The notes: generated by a model from the letters alone, not told the origin. DNA of 7,748 bases from an uncultured Clostridia bacterium (GCA_947632165.1 CANROI010000062.1:1-7748); one strand, 5' to 3'. Positions 1-5,911 are shown, numbered from the stretch's first letter. A program made the numbers and translations.

Positions 1-20
1 GTGCGCTGCCGCAGGGTGGA

Positions 21-68
21 GCGCCGCCATTTCTGTTCAACAGCGCAGTGCGCTGTGAACGGCGGCGC
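21..68. repeat. Nested inverted repeat (two-part hairpin)
   Basis: The outer arms GCGCCGCC (21-28) and GGCGGCGC (61-68) are perfectly complementary. Inside them, GTTC plus ACAGCGCA (35-47, with one bulged A at 39) pairs with TGCGCTGT plus GAAC (49-60), leaving one unpaired G at the apex. Bases 29-34 form a one-sided internal loop. A realistic fold would open the top few pairs. GTGCGCTG occurs both at 1-8 and at 48-55. There is no U-tract, so this is not a terminator. Confidence 0.55.
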
Positions 69-85
69 GACAGCCGAACAAAGGC

Positions 86-119
86 CTTCCGAAAAAAGAC
101 GAAGTATTTTTTCGGGAAG
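86..119. repeat. A/T-rich stem-loop
   Basis: CTTCCGAAAAAA (86-97) pairs with TTTTTTCGGGAAG (107-119), with one bulged G and a 9-base loop. The run of T lies inside the stem rather than after it, so it is a poor fit to an intrinsic terminator on either strand. It is more likely part of the structured or repeated stretch around it. Confidence 0.45.
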
Positions 120-195
120 AGGAGCCGCCGAGCGCAATATGAGCTTTTCGAAGAAAAGCGTGGATAGCGTTCGTGCGGCGACGAAGCGAGGCGGC

Positions 196-219
196 GTTCG
201 ACGGGCACCACCGTCGAAC
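196..219. repeat. 9-bp inverted repeat with 6-base loop
   Basis: GTTCGACGG (196-204) pairs perfectly with CCGTCGAAC (211-219) around the loop GCACCA. A smaller CCTGC/GCAGG stem follows at 220-234. The T-arm-like letters on the minus strand do not extend into a tRNA cloverleaf, so I treat it as a structural repeat. Confidence 0.5.
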
Positions 220-259
220 CCTGCTCCGCGCAGGAATTGGGGAAGCAAAGTTCTGATTA

Positions 260-352
260 TGTCATGCTGAGCGGAGGCGTAAGCCGGAGTCGAAGTATCG
301 CCTTATTACAAAAATAAGGCGACTGCTCCGCTCCGTTCCTTTCAGGGTGACA
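260..352. repeat. 93-base imperfect palindrome, probable dispersed intergenic repeat
   Basis: The ends are inverted copies: TGTCATGCTGAGCGGAG at the left matches the complement of the right end, which reads TGTCACCCTGAAAGGA. The centre is a perfect stem, CGCCTTATT (299-307) against AATAAGGCG (313-321), with a 5-base loop. The left arm has extra bases including a GGC-GTAA-GCC mini-hairpin. Words of the type TGTCAT-CTGAGCG-AG-CGAAG are familiar to me as intergenic repeats in many bacterial genomes, which supports a mobile or dispersed palindromic repeat. It ends only 11 bases before the next start codon, so it forms most of that gene's leader if transcription begins upstream. There is no U-tract for a terminator. 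Confidence 0.6.
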
Positions 353-363
353 AGTCAACAAAT

Positions 364-1167
364 ATGACACCGATTGTATTGCCGAAAGAAGCATTTGCGC
401 TCGAGGCGCCGCGCGAAGAGGTGCGGCTGCCAAAGACGAAAGCCGAATTTGAAGCGGTCCTCAAGCGCGCAGAGGCGGGGGACGCCGCCGCACAGTATCT
501 TGCGGGGTGCACCTATTCGGCACAGGGGGATGAACTCATGCACAAACTGAGCGCGCTCCCCTCGGGCAGCCCGTACCTTCGCGCACCTTACAACATCGGA
601 GACAGGAATCCGCTCTCGGACGGGGCGCAGGAATACTACCGCCTCGCGTTCAATTGGTTCGAAAAGGCCGCCGCGCAGGATCCCGGCGCGCTTTATGCGC
701 TGAGCCGCTGCTATTTGCAGGGCGAGGGGACGGCTGCGCACCTCGAAAAGGGGAAGCGCCTCCTCGAAGAGGCCGCAGAGAAGGGGTATTTCCGCGCACA
801 GTTCGACCTCGGGATGCGCTACTATCACGGCGAGAAAACCCCCGCGGGCTCCGGCTTTATAGAACAGGACTTCGACAAGGCGATCTTCTGGCTGCAGAAG
901 GCTGCCGCGCAGGGGGACGCCATGGCGCTCTATTTCCTCGGCAAATGCTGCGAGGAGGGAACGGGCACGGAGCAAGACGGGCCGCTCGCCTTTGCGCTCT
1001 ACTCGCGGGCCGCGGAGCTCGACAACCCCTGGGCGCAGTGTGCGCTCGGACGCTGCTATGAATACGGGCTCGGGACCCCAAAAGACATTCAGAAAGCAAG
1101 GCAATTCTACACGCTTGCCGCCGAAACGGGCGATGAAGAGGCGCTCGAAGCGCTCGGACGGCTGTAA
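364..1167 (+). CDS. Sel1-like repeat (SLR/TPR-type) protein
   Basis: A 267-residue cytosolic protein, with no signal peptide or membrane segment, built from tandem Sel1-like helical repeats. Repeat units with the A..G.aeAq..LG..Y..G.G pattern begin near residues 40, 106, 141, 184 and 221. Examples are GDAAAQYLAG, YFRAQFDLGMRYYHG and NPWAQCALGRCYEYGLGT. The first unit (about 40-104) is expanded by roughly 28 residues. Sel1 repeats are protein-binding scaffolds; no enzyme activity or partner can be inferred. The ATG at 364 keeps the first repeat intact. A later ATG at 538 has a better ribosome site but would cut that repeat, so I reject it. The chosen start has only a weak, distant AGGGTGA (344-350), inside the palindromic repeat. 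The gene lies 21 bases before hisS and probably shares its transcript. Confidence 0.85.
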   Translation: MTPIVLPKEAFALEAPREEVRLPKTKAEFEAVLKRAEAGDAAAQYLAGCTYSAQGDELMHKLSALPSGSPYLRAPYNIGDRNPLSDGAQEYYRLAFNWFEKAAAQDPGALYALSRCYLQGEGTAAHLEKGKRLLEEAAEKGYFRAQFDLGMRYYHGEKTPAGSGFIEQDFDKAIFWLQKAAAQGDAMALYFLGKCCEEGTGTEQDGPLAFALYSRAAELDNPWAQCALGRCYEYGLGTPKDIQKARQFYTLAAETGDEEALEALGRL

Positions 1168-1188
1168 GCATACAAGGAGACAATATAT

Positions 1189-2445
1189 ATGATCAACATT
1201 CCCAAGGGGACGAAGGATGTGCTCCCCGCAAACGTGCATAAATGGCAGTTCGTCGAGGATATCGCGCGCTGCACGGCCGAGGGATTCGGATTTGCCGAGA
1301 TCCGTACGCCCGTGTTCGAGCACACCGAGCTTTTTCAGCGCGGTGTGGGGGAGACGACGGACGTCGTCGGGAAGGAGATGTACACCTTCCTCGACAAGGG
1401 CGGCAGATCGGTCACCCTCCGCCCGGAGGGCACGGCGGGCGTCGCGCGCGCCTTCATCGAGAACGGCCTTCAGGGGGGCGTGATGCCCTTCAAGGCATAC
1501 TATCTCTATTCCGCCTACCGCTATGAGCGTCCGCAGGCGGGGAGGCTCCGCGAATTTCACCAATTCGGCGCGGAGCTCTACGGTTCGGCTTCCCCCTATG
1601 CGGATGCCGAGACGATCCTGCTCGCCGACCACTTCCTCAAAAATTTGGGACTGAAAAAGGTGAAGCTCAACCTCAACTCGATCGGCTGCCCCGCCTGCCG
1701 CGCGAACTACCAGCAGGCGCTCAGGGAGTATTTCCGTCCCTATCTCGACGAGATGTGCGAGGATTGCAAGTCCCGTTTCGGGAAGAACCCCATGCGGATG
1801 CTCGACTGCAAGGAGGAGGGCTGCAAGAAGTACACCGCGGGCGCGCCGCGGATGCTCGACTTTTTGTGCGAGGACTGCAGGGCGCATTTCGAAGCGGTCA
1901 AAGATCTGCTCGCGCGCGCGGGAGTCGACTATACCGTCGATCCTTCGATCGTGCGGGGGCTCGATTATTACAGCCGCACGGTGTTCGAATTTACTTCCGA
2001 CGCGGCGGGCGCGCAGGGAACGGTGCTCGGCGGCGGCAGATACGACGGCCTTTTGGGCCAGCTCGGCGCCAAGCCGACCCCCGCGGTCGGATTTGCGGCA
2101 GGGATCGAGCGGCTTCTGATGGTGCTCGAAGCGGAGAACGCGGAAGTACCGGAGCGCGAACCCGTCGACTGCTATCTGGCGGGTATGGACGAGCCCTCCC
2201 GCGTGAAGGCGTTCCTGCTCGCCGAGGAGCTGCGCAAAGAGGGGCTCGCCTGCGAGACCGATCTTCTGGATCGTTCCCTGAAAGCGCAGTTCAAGTATGC
2301 GGATAAACTCGGCGCGCGCTTTGTGGCAGTCATCGGCGAGAGCGAACTCGAAGAGGGCGCGGCACAGGTCAAGAACATGGCGGATTCCGCCTCCGAGCGC
2401 GTGAAATTCGAAGATCTTGCGCAATATATCATCGGAAAGGAGTGA
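1189..2445 (+). CDS. hisS: Histidine--tRNA ligase (HisRS)
   Basis: A 418-residue class II aminoacyl-tRNA synthetase that charges tRNA-His with histidine using ATP. It is full length for bacterial HisRS. Motif 1 lies around residues 36-68 (FAEIRTPVFEHTELF). Motif 2 is YRYERPQAGRLREFHQFGAE (111-129). The histidine-specific loops are RGLDYY (256-261) and LGGGRYDG (280-287), and motif 3 is VGFAAGIERL (300-309). The C-terminal anticodon-binding domain spans about 327-418. The insertion domain has cysteine pairs at 167/170, 190/193, 207/212 and 227/230, a pattern familiar from clostridial HisRS that may bind metal. AAGGAG at 1174-1179 sets the start with 9-base spacing. There is no T-box leader directly upstream, since the Sel1 gene ends 21 bases before. 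trxA follows after 7 bases, so the two are very likely co-transcribed. Confidence 0.98.
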   Translation: MINIPKGTKDVLPANVHKWQFVEDIARCTAEGFGFAEIRTPVFEHTELFQRGVGETTDVVGKEMYTFLDKGGRSVTLRPEGTAGVARAFIENGLQGGVMPFKAYYLYSAYRYERPQAGRLREFHQFGAELYGSASPYADAETILLADHFLKNLGLKKVKLNLNSIGCPACRANYQQALREYFRPYLDEMCEDCKSRFGKNPMRMLDCKEEGCKKYTAGAPRMLDFLCEDCRAHFEAVKDLLARAGVDYTVDPSIVRGLDYYSRTVFEFTSDAAGAQGTVLGGGRYDGLLGQLGAKPTPAVGFAAGIERLLMVLEAENAEVPEREPVDCYLAGMDEPSRVKAFLLAEELRKEGLACETDLLDRSLKAQFKYADKLGARFVAVIGESELEEGAAQVKNMADSASERVKFEDLAQYIIGKE

Positions 2446-2452
2446 GAAACAT

Positions 2453-2767
2453 ATGGTAAAAGAACTTACGGGACGGGAGCTCGACGCGCTCGTCTCGGAC
2501 GGAAAGACGGTGGTGTGCGACTTTTGGGCGAGCTGGTGCGGTCCGTGCAGGATGCTCGGCCCCGTGATCGAGAAGCTCTCCGAGGAATTCGGCGAAAAAG
2601 CCGAATTTGTCAAGGTGGACGTGGATCAAAACGGCGATCTCGCCGCGAGCCTCGGCATTTTCTCCATCCCCGACGTCTACATCTTTGCGGACGGGCAGGT
2701 GAAGGACCACAACCTCGGGTATTTGCCCGAGGAGCAGATGAGGCAATTTTTCGTGAAAAATCTCTGA
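2453..2767 (+). CDS. trxA: Thioredoxin
   Basis: A 104-residue single-domain thioredoxin, a cytosolic disulfide reductant recycled by thioredoxin reductase. The active site is FWASWCGPCR with redox cysteines C29 and C32. The buried aspartate is conserved (D23 in VVCDFW), and the cis-proline is P73 in SIPDVYIF. Most thioredoxins read IPT there, so the aspartate after the cis-proline is a modest deviation beside the substrate groove. The length is typical. The start is the ATG at 2453, preceded by GGAAAGGAG (2434-2442), which overlaps the end of hisS. An in-frame ATG at 2417 lies inside hisS and would add 12 non-conserved residues. It is the last gene before a strong terminator, so it closes the Sel1-hisS-trxA unit. 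Confidence 0.95.
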   Translation: MVKELTGRELDALVSDGKTVVCDFWASWCGPCRMLGPVIEKLSEEFGEKAEFVKVDVDQNGDLAASLGIFSIPDVYIFADGQVKDHNLGYLPEEQMRQFFVKNL

Positions 2768-2790
2768 ATCGAAGCAGAAACGAGCTGCCA

Positions 2791-2828
2791 TTCGGCGCGC
2801 CGCGGTCCGCGGCGCGCCGAAATTTTTT
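2791..2828 (+). terminator. Strong intrinsic terminator after trxA
   Basis: TTCGGCGCGCCGCGG (2791-2805) and its exact complement (2807-2821) form a perfect 15-bp palindrome around one T; the top pairs must open to make a loop. ATTTTTT follows at 2822-2828. It starts 23 bases after the trxA stop. There is no matching A-tract on the other side, so it works in the + direction only. Confidence 0.92.
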
Positions 2829-2845
2829 CGTGAAAACGCTCCGGT

Positions 2846-2878
2846 TGCGGCATAAAGTTGACATTTTCGGCGCAGTAC
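2846..2878 (+). promoter_or_regulatory. Candidate ECF-sigma promoter for the sigma gene (degenerate copy)
   Basis: TGCGGCATAA (2846-2855), 15 bases, then CGCAGTAC (2871-2878). It matches the motif found upstream of the next two genes at 9 of 10 positions in the -35 part and 5 of 8 in the -10 part, with identical spacing. If real, the ECF factor activates its own gene. It overlaps a sigma-A promoter almost completely. It is weaker than the two identical copies at 3485 and 4252. Confidence 0.5.
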
Positions 2879-2886
2879 GGTAAAAT
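2858..2886 (+). promoter_or_regulatory. Near-consensus sigma-A promoter for the ECF sigma gene
   Basis: A perfect -35 box TTGACA (2858-2863), a 17-base spacer, and -10 TAAAAT (2881-2886). Transcription would begin near 2893, giving a leader of about 36 bases to the TTG start. It sits just after the trxA terminator, as expected for a new transcription unit. Confidence 0.85.
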
Positions 2887-2916
2887 AAGAGAAAACCCGA
2901 GGAGAAACTTTGCGTT

Positions 2917-2924
2917 AAGGAGGG
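2917..2924 (+). promoter_or_regulatory. Ribosome site fixing the TTG start of the sigma gene
   Basis: AAGGAGGG lies just upstream of TTG at 2929; the AGGAGG core ends 5 bases before it. The first in-frame ATG (2962) has no comparable site, so the TTG start is preferred. Confidence 0.8.
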
Positions 2925-2928
2925 AGTT

Positions 2929-3468
2929 TTGCCGCCGCTCGATCACGGACAACTCAATGAAATGCTGTGCGATCTGAAGCGCGGCAATGCGGACGCGCTC
3001 GACGGCATTCTCGCAACGGTCGGGCGGCGGATGTTCGCGCTCGCGCGCGGGATCGTCGGGAACGCCTCCGACGCGGAAGATGTGCTCTCCGAGAGCTTCC
3101 TCAAGATCGCGCGCGGGGTCCGCACCTTCAAAGAGGGGACGAACGGCTATGCGTGGGTCATGCGGATCGTCCGGAACGCCGCTTTCGACTTTCTGCGCAA
3201 GCGGAAGCGCACGGCAACGGAGGACCTCGACGCCTTCTTCCATCTCACCGACGAACGGTATTCGCCCGACCGCCGGGAAGAGGCGCTCCTGCTCGAAGAG
3301 GCGCTCGAAAAGTTGGACGACGGCGAGCGGCGGATGATCTATTACCGCTACTACCTCGATTTCACGGTGCAGGAGGTCGCCGCGGAGACGGGCATGAGCC
3401 GCTCTGCCGCCGGGCGCGCCCTGCTCGCCGCGGAAGAGAAGCTCAAGAAACTTTTGGGGGAAATCTGA
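2929..3468 (+). CDS. RNA polymerase ECF-type sigma factor (sigma-70 family)
   Basis: A 179-residue group 4 (ECF) sigma factor with only regions 2 and 4. Region 2 spans about residues 22-93 and includes the core-binding helix SDAEDVLSESFLKI (47-60) and the -10-recognising segment around TNGYAWVMRIVRNAAFDFLR. A short acidic linker follows. Region 4 spans about 118-175, with LDDGERRMIYYRYYLDF followed by the helix-turn-helix TVQEVAAETGMSRSAAGRAL (146-165) that reads the -35 box. The start is a rare TTG with an excellent AAGGAGGG site. It has a sigma-A promoter and a candidate self-recognised promoter upstream. The downstream gene encodes a single-pass membrane protein in the usual anti-sigma position. 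I cannot assign a numbered ECF group without a profile search. Confidence 0.93.
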   Translation: MPPLDHGQLNEMLCDLKRGNADALDGILATVGRRMFALARGIVGNASDAEDVLSESFLKIARGVRTFKEGTNGYAWVMRIVRNAAFDFLRKRKRTATEDLDAFFHLTDERYSPDRREEALLLEEALEKLDDGERRMIYYRYYLDFTVQEVAAETGMSRSAAGRALLAAEEKLKKLLGEI

Positions 3469-3484
3469 TCTGTTTTGCCGCCTG

Positions 3485-3517
3485 TGCGGGATAACTTTGG
3501 GAGCGGATTCGTTGTAA
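3485..3517 (+). promoter_or_regulatory. Candidate ECF-sigma promoter upstream of the anti-sigma candidate
   Basis: TGCGGGATAA (3485-3494), 15 bases, CGTTGTAA (3510-3517), ending 41 bases before the ATG at 3559. All 18 motif bases and the spacing are identical to the copy at 4252. The geometry, a GGGATAA-type -35 and a CGTT-type -10 about 15-16 bases apart, fits ECF promoters in general. Confidence 0.75.
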
Positions 3518-3558
3518 TAGAGAGGGCCGTAGACCGGCAAGGAAATCGTAAGGGAAAG

Positions 3559-4200
3559 ATGAACGGAAAAGACGCTGCAATCGAACGGAGATTCAGGGAG
3601 TACTTTGCGGGAGCGGAGGCGCCCGGGATCGACCTTAAAGAGGCAAAGGCGGAGCTCGTACGCGCCCGCCGCCGCGCCGCAAAGAGAAGAGCGCTCACGC
3701 TGAGCCTCTCCTCTGCCTGCGCATGCCTTGCGCTCGTCCTCGTCTTTGTATTTGCCCTCATGCCCGCGCCCGTGATGCGCTATGCCCTCGCCTCCGCGGA
3801 CACCGAGACGGTCGCCTACAGCGAGCTGAAGGAGCGCTTTGCCGACGAGGCGCGCACCTTCGCGCCCTTCTCCCTCTCTTCGAACGCCACCGCCGAGTAC
3901 ACGGTCTATTCAACGGAGGGGCAGCCCGTTCTGCTCGAAGCACGGCTCGGCATTTCGGACGGCCTCGGGCGGTTCAAGGCGGTCGTGCGGGTCGATCTTA
4001 CGGAGGGGAAGTATCTTGCGGAGGAGCTCGCACCCTACAAAACGCTCGGGAAGCGCGGCGAGGATTGCCGCTTCGAGACGTTATACATCAACGGCGAATA
4101 TGTCTCCCGCGCCTATGTCGTGCGCGAGGGGGGCAACTGCTTCGTCGACGTCGAATCGGCGCGCGAAGAGGCGCTCGGCTTCATTCTCGGAATCCTCTGA
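3559..4200 (+). CDS. Single-pass membrane protein, putative anti-sigma factor
   Basis: A 213-residue protein of no family I can name with certainty. Residues 1-45 form a charged, mostly helical cytosolic part rich in arginine (RARRRAAKRR). One membrane helix follows at about 46-70 (LSSACACLALVLVFVFALM), then an outside domain of about 140 residues. Position directly after an ECF sigma gene and this topology suggest an anti-sigma factor. There is no HxxxCxxC zinc motif of the classic ZAS anti-sigma domain, so sigma binding would have to use the N-terminal helix region. Two extracytoplasmic cysteines, in GEDCRFE and GGNCFVD, could pair. The ATG at 3559 (with AAGGGAAAG directly before it) is preferred. 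A TTG at 3475 would place the promoter motif inside the coding frame. The alternative is a sigma-controlled membrane protein with another role. Confidence 0.75.
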   Translation: MNGKDAAIERRFREYFAGAEAPGIDLKEAKAELVRARRRAAKRRALTLSLSSACACLALVLVFVFALMPAPVMRYALASADTETVAYSELKERFADEARTFAPFSLSSNATAEYTVYSTEGQPVLLEARLGISDGLGRFKAVVRVDLTEGKYLAEELAPYKTLGKRGEDCRFETLYINGEYVSRAYVVREGGNCFVDVESAREEALGFILGIL

Positions 4201-4251
4201 ACGAGGCCCCGGGCAGTAAATTTTTCAAGCGGAGAGAAAAAAGGCGGAACA

Positions 4252-4284
4252 TGCGGGATAAGAGCGCCCGCCCCGTCGTTGTAA
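4252..4284 (+). promoter_or_regulatory. Candidate ECF-sigma promoter upstream of the VWA lipoprotein gene
   Basis: TGCGGGATAA (4252-4261), 15 bases, CGTTGTAA (4277-4284), 28 bases before the ATG at 4313. It is identical in both parts and in spacing to the copy at 3485, while the 15-base spacers differ. Conserved ends with a free middle is what a promoter shows, rather than a simple duplication. Confidence 0.75.
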
Positions 4285-4312
4285 CAGTGCAGAAAAGAGC
4301 GGAGGGATATTT

Positions 4313-5794
4313 ATGAGGCGGAAAATAAGCGTATTGCTTGCGGTCGGCTGCGCTGCGGCGCTCGCGCTGTCGGGCTGCGGCTTGGCGGAGGAGGAGGCGG
4401 GCTTTTCGTTTCATTTCGGGCATTCGGGCGGAAATTTTCGCTATGAGAGCGTCGTCGAGCAGGACTTCCGCAGTGCGGCGGCAGAGCCTTCGAGCTATTT
4501 TTCCCTCGACCGCAACACCGCCGGCTATGCGCAGGTGCGCGCACAACTCAGAAGCGGCATGGAGATCGCCTACGACTCCGTCCGCACGGAGGAGCTCGTC
4601 AACTACTTCTCCTACGGATTCCCCGCGCCCGCCGCGGGCGAGGGCGTCCGCGCAACGGCCTATCTCGGCGAATGCCCATGGCAGAGCTCCCATCGGCTCA
4701 TCACCGTGGGGCTGCGCACCGAGGAGCGGAGGCTCGAGGCGGCGCGCAACAACTATGTCTTTCTGGTCGACGTCTCCGGCTCGATGGAAAACACCGTCGC
4801 GGGCGAAGATACGACCTGCCTCGGGCTCGTGAAGTACGGGCTCGAGACCCTCGTCGGCGGGCTCGGCGAGCAGGATGCGGTGAGCATCGTCGCCTATGCG
4901 AGCAATACGGGCGTGCGGCTTGAGCCGACGCTCGCGGACGAAGAGGGCAAGCGGAAGATCCTGAAGGCCGTCGACCGGCTGGCGGCGGAGGGGACCACCA
5001 ACGGGGAGGCGGGCATCCGTCTCGCCTATGAGTGCGCCGCGGCCTACTTCTCCGAAGAGGGGAACAACCGCGTCATTCTGATGACGGACGGGGATTTCAA
5101 CGTCGGGATGGGCGACCCGCAGAGCCTCGGGGAATTGGTTTCCCGCGAAGCGGCGCGCGGCGTTTACCTCTCGGTGATCGGCGTCGGCATGGGGAACATG
5201 CGCGACGACGTCATGCAGACGCTCGCGCTGCGGGGGAACGGCAATTATGCCTATGTCGATACCCGTATGGAGGCGGAAAAAGCGCTCGGGGAGGAGCTCG
5301 GGGGGATGCTCGTCACGGTCGCAAGGGACTGCAAGGCGGGCGTGACGTTCAATCCAAGCGCCGTCATCCGCTACCGTCTCTTAGGATATGATATGAAGGT
5401 CATGTCGGAGCAGGACTTCGACGACAGCGAAAAGGACGCGGGCGAGATCGGGAGCAATCTCACCGTCGTCGCGCTCTATGAAGCGGAGCTTCGGGAGGGC
5501 GCGGAGGAGGTCGCCGATGTCACGGTCCGCTTCATATCCGCGGACGGGGAGGCACGCGAGGTCTCCGCGGAAGTGAGCCCGTCGCTCTCCGAAAACGACG
5601 ACACCCGCTTCATCGCCTGCGTCGAGGAGTTCGGGCTCGTGCTCAGAAGGTCGGCCTACAGGGGAGACGCCGCCCTTGCGCACGTCCTCTCTCGCCTCGG
5701 GGCGCTGAAGGACTATCTCGCCGCCGACCCCTACAAGGCGGAGTTCGAATCGCTCGTCAAGATTGCCGCTGCGTCCGGTTATTACGGCCTGTAA
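4313..5794 (+). CDS. YfbK-family von Willebrand factor A domain lipoprotein
   Basis: A 493-residue predicted surface lipoprotein. The signal peptide has the lipobox L-S-G-C (19-22), so C22 should be lipidated. Residues about 60-103 match the YfbK N-terminal module (SYFSLDRNTAGYAQVRAQL, then VRTEELVNYFSYGFP). A VWA domain spans about 146-335 with an intact MIDAS metal site: D153-x-S155-x-S157 in DVSGSM, T228/T229 in EGTTNGEAGI, and D259 in MTDGDFNVG. The C-terminal module (about 340-493) has FNPSAVIRYRLLGYD and DAGEIGSNLTVVALYE, typical of the family. It is shorter than E. coli YfbK (about 575 residues), mainly in the N-terminal linker. VWA domains bind protein ligands through the metal; the ligand here is unknown. 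GGAGGG (4301-4306) gives a strong start. It has its own copy of the ECF promoter motif and is followed by a terminator. Confidence 0.92.
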   Translation: MRRKISVLLAVGCAAALALSGCGLAEEEAGFSFHFGHSGGNFRYESVVEQDFRSAAAEPSSYFSLDRNTAGYAQVRAQLRSGMEIAYDSVRTEELVNYFSYGFPAPAAGEGVRATAYLGECPWQSSHRLITVGLRTEERRLEAARNNYVFLVDVSGSMENTVAGEDTTCLGLVKYGLETLVGGLGEQDAVSIVAYASNTGVRLEPTLADEEGKRKILKAVDRLAAEGTTNGEAGIRLAYECAAAYFSEEGNNRVILMTDGDFNVGMGDPQSLGELVSREAARGVYLSVIGVGMGNMRDDVMQTLALRGNGNYAYVDTRMEAEKALGEELGGMLVTVARDCKAGVTFNPSAVIRYRLLGYDMKVMSEQDFDDSEKDAGEIGSNLTVVALYEAELREGAEEVADVTVRFISADGEAREVSAEVSPSLSENDDTRFIACVEEFGLVLRRSAYRGDAALAHVLSRLGALKDYLAADPYKAEFESLVKIAAASGYYGL

Positions 5795-5816
5795 TGCCCG
5801 GAGTTGGTGAACGCAT

Positions 5817-5861
5817 GGGGCGCGGCGCCGGGAAGTTTCCCGGCGCCGCGCCCCGCCTTTT
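5817..5861 (+). terminator. Intrinsic terminator after the VWA gene
   Basis: GGGGCGCGGCGCCGGGAA (5817-5834) pairs perfectly with its complement at 5837-5854, giving an 18-bp stem with two unpaired bases at the tip. GCC and TTTT (5858-5861) follow. The U-tract is short but the stem is very stable. It closes the sigma module 23 bases after the VWA stop. Confidence 0.82.
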
Positions 5862-5911
5862 CGCCCTCCCCTGCGGACATAAAAGCGCGCCCCGGGGGGC
5901 ATACTGTGGGC

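Larger units (their letters stand above)
1..258. other. Non-coding, hairpin-rich stretch; no convincing gene
   Basis: A plus-strand frame stays open from the first base to about 270. Its product would be arginine-rich with no recognisable domain, it has no ribosome site, and it ends inside the adjoining palindromic repeat, so I do not call a gene. The stretch instead carries a run of inverted repeats at 21-68, 86-119, 143-159 (GCTTTTC/GAAAAGC around a 3-base loop), 196-219 and 220-234 (CCTGC/GCAGG). This density of short palindromes suggests a composite intergenic repeat or a structured RNA rather than protein coding. No promoter for the downstream genes is evident here. Whether it is repeated elsewhere in the genome cannot be judged from one window. 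Confidence 0.5.

Noticed and set aside
13..28. AGGGTGGAGCGCCG, resembling the T-box core AGGGTGGNACCGCG, upstream of hisS
   Set aside because: It breaks the match in the invariant ACCGCG part, no terminator with a U-tract follows, and a complete Sel1 gene lies between it and hisS.
1..270. Plus-strand open frame across the first 270 bases
   Set aside because: Arginine-rich product without domains, no ribosome site, full of inverted repeats, and ending inside the palindromic repeat. It could only be a gene tail if coding continues from outside the window, and nothing supports that.
538..1167. Shorter Sel1 gene from ATG 538 with AGGGGG upstream
   Set aside because: It would remove the first Sel1 repeat, which begins near residue 40 of the longer form.
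2298..2306. TGCGGATAA inside hisS, similar to the ECF -35 part
   Set aside because: It lacks one base and has no CGTTGTAA-like part at 15 bases. It shows that half-sites arise by chance, so only the full two-part motif is used as evidence.
355..2613. Minus-strand open frame of 752 codons antisense to the Sel1 gene, hisS and trxA
   Set aside because: It lies exactly opposite three recognised genes whose third positions are GC-rich, which suppresses stops on the other strand. Its product has no recognisable motif, and it reads through the hisS and trxA catalytic motifs in antisense.
3475..3558. TTG-initiated N-terminal extension of the membrane protein
   Set aside because: The 28 extra residues would be encoded across the conserved promoter motif at 3485-3517. 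The ATG at 3559 suits the helix-membrane-outside layout better.
5877..5905. Possible promoter with -10 CATACT seven bases before the lipoprotein ATG
   Set aside because: Only 4 of 6 -10 bases match and the -35 position reads ACATAA. Too weak to call.
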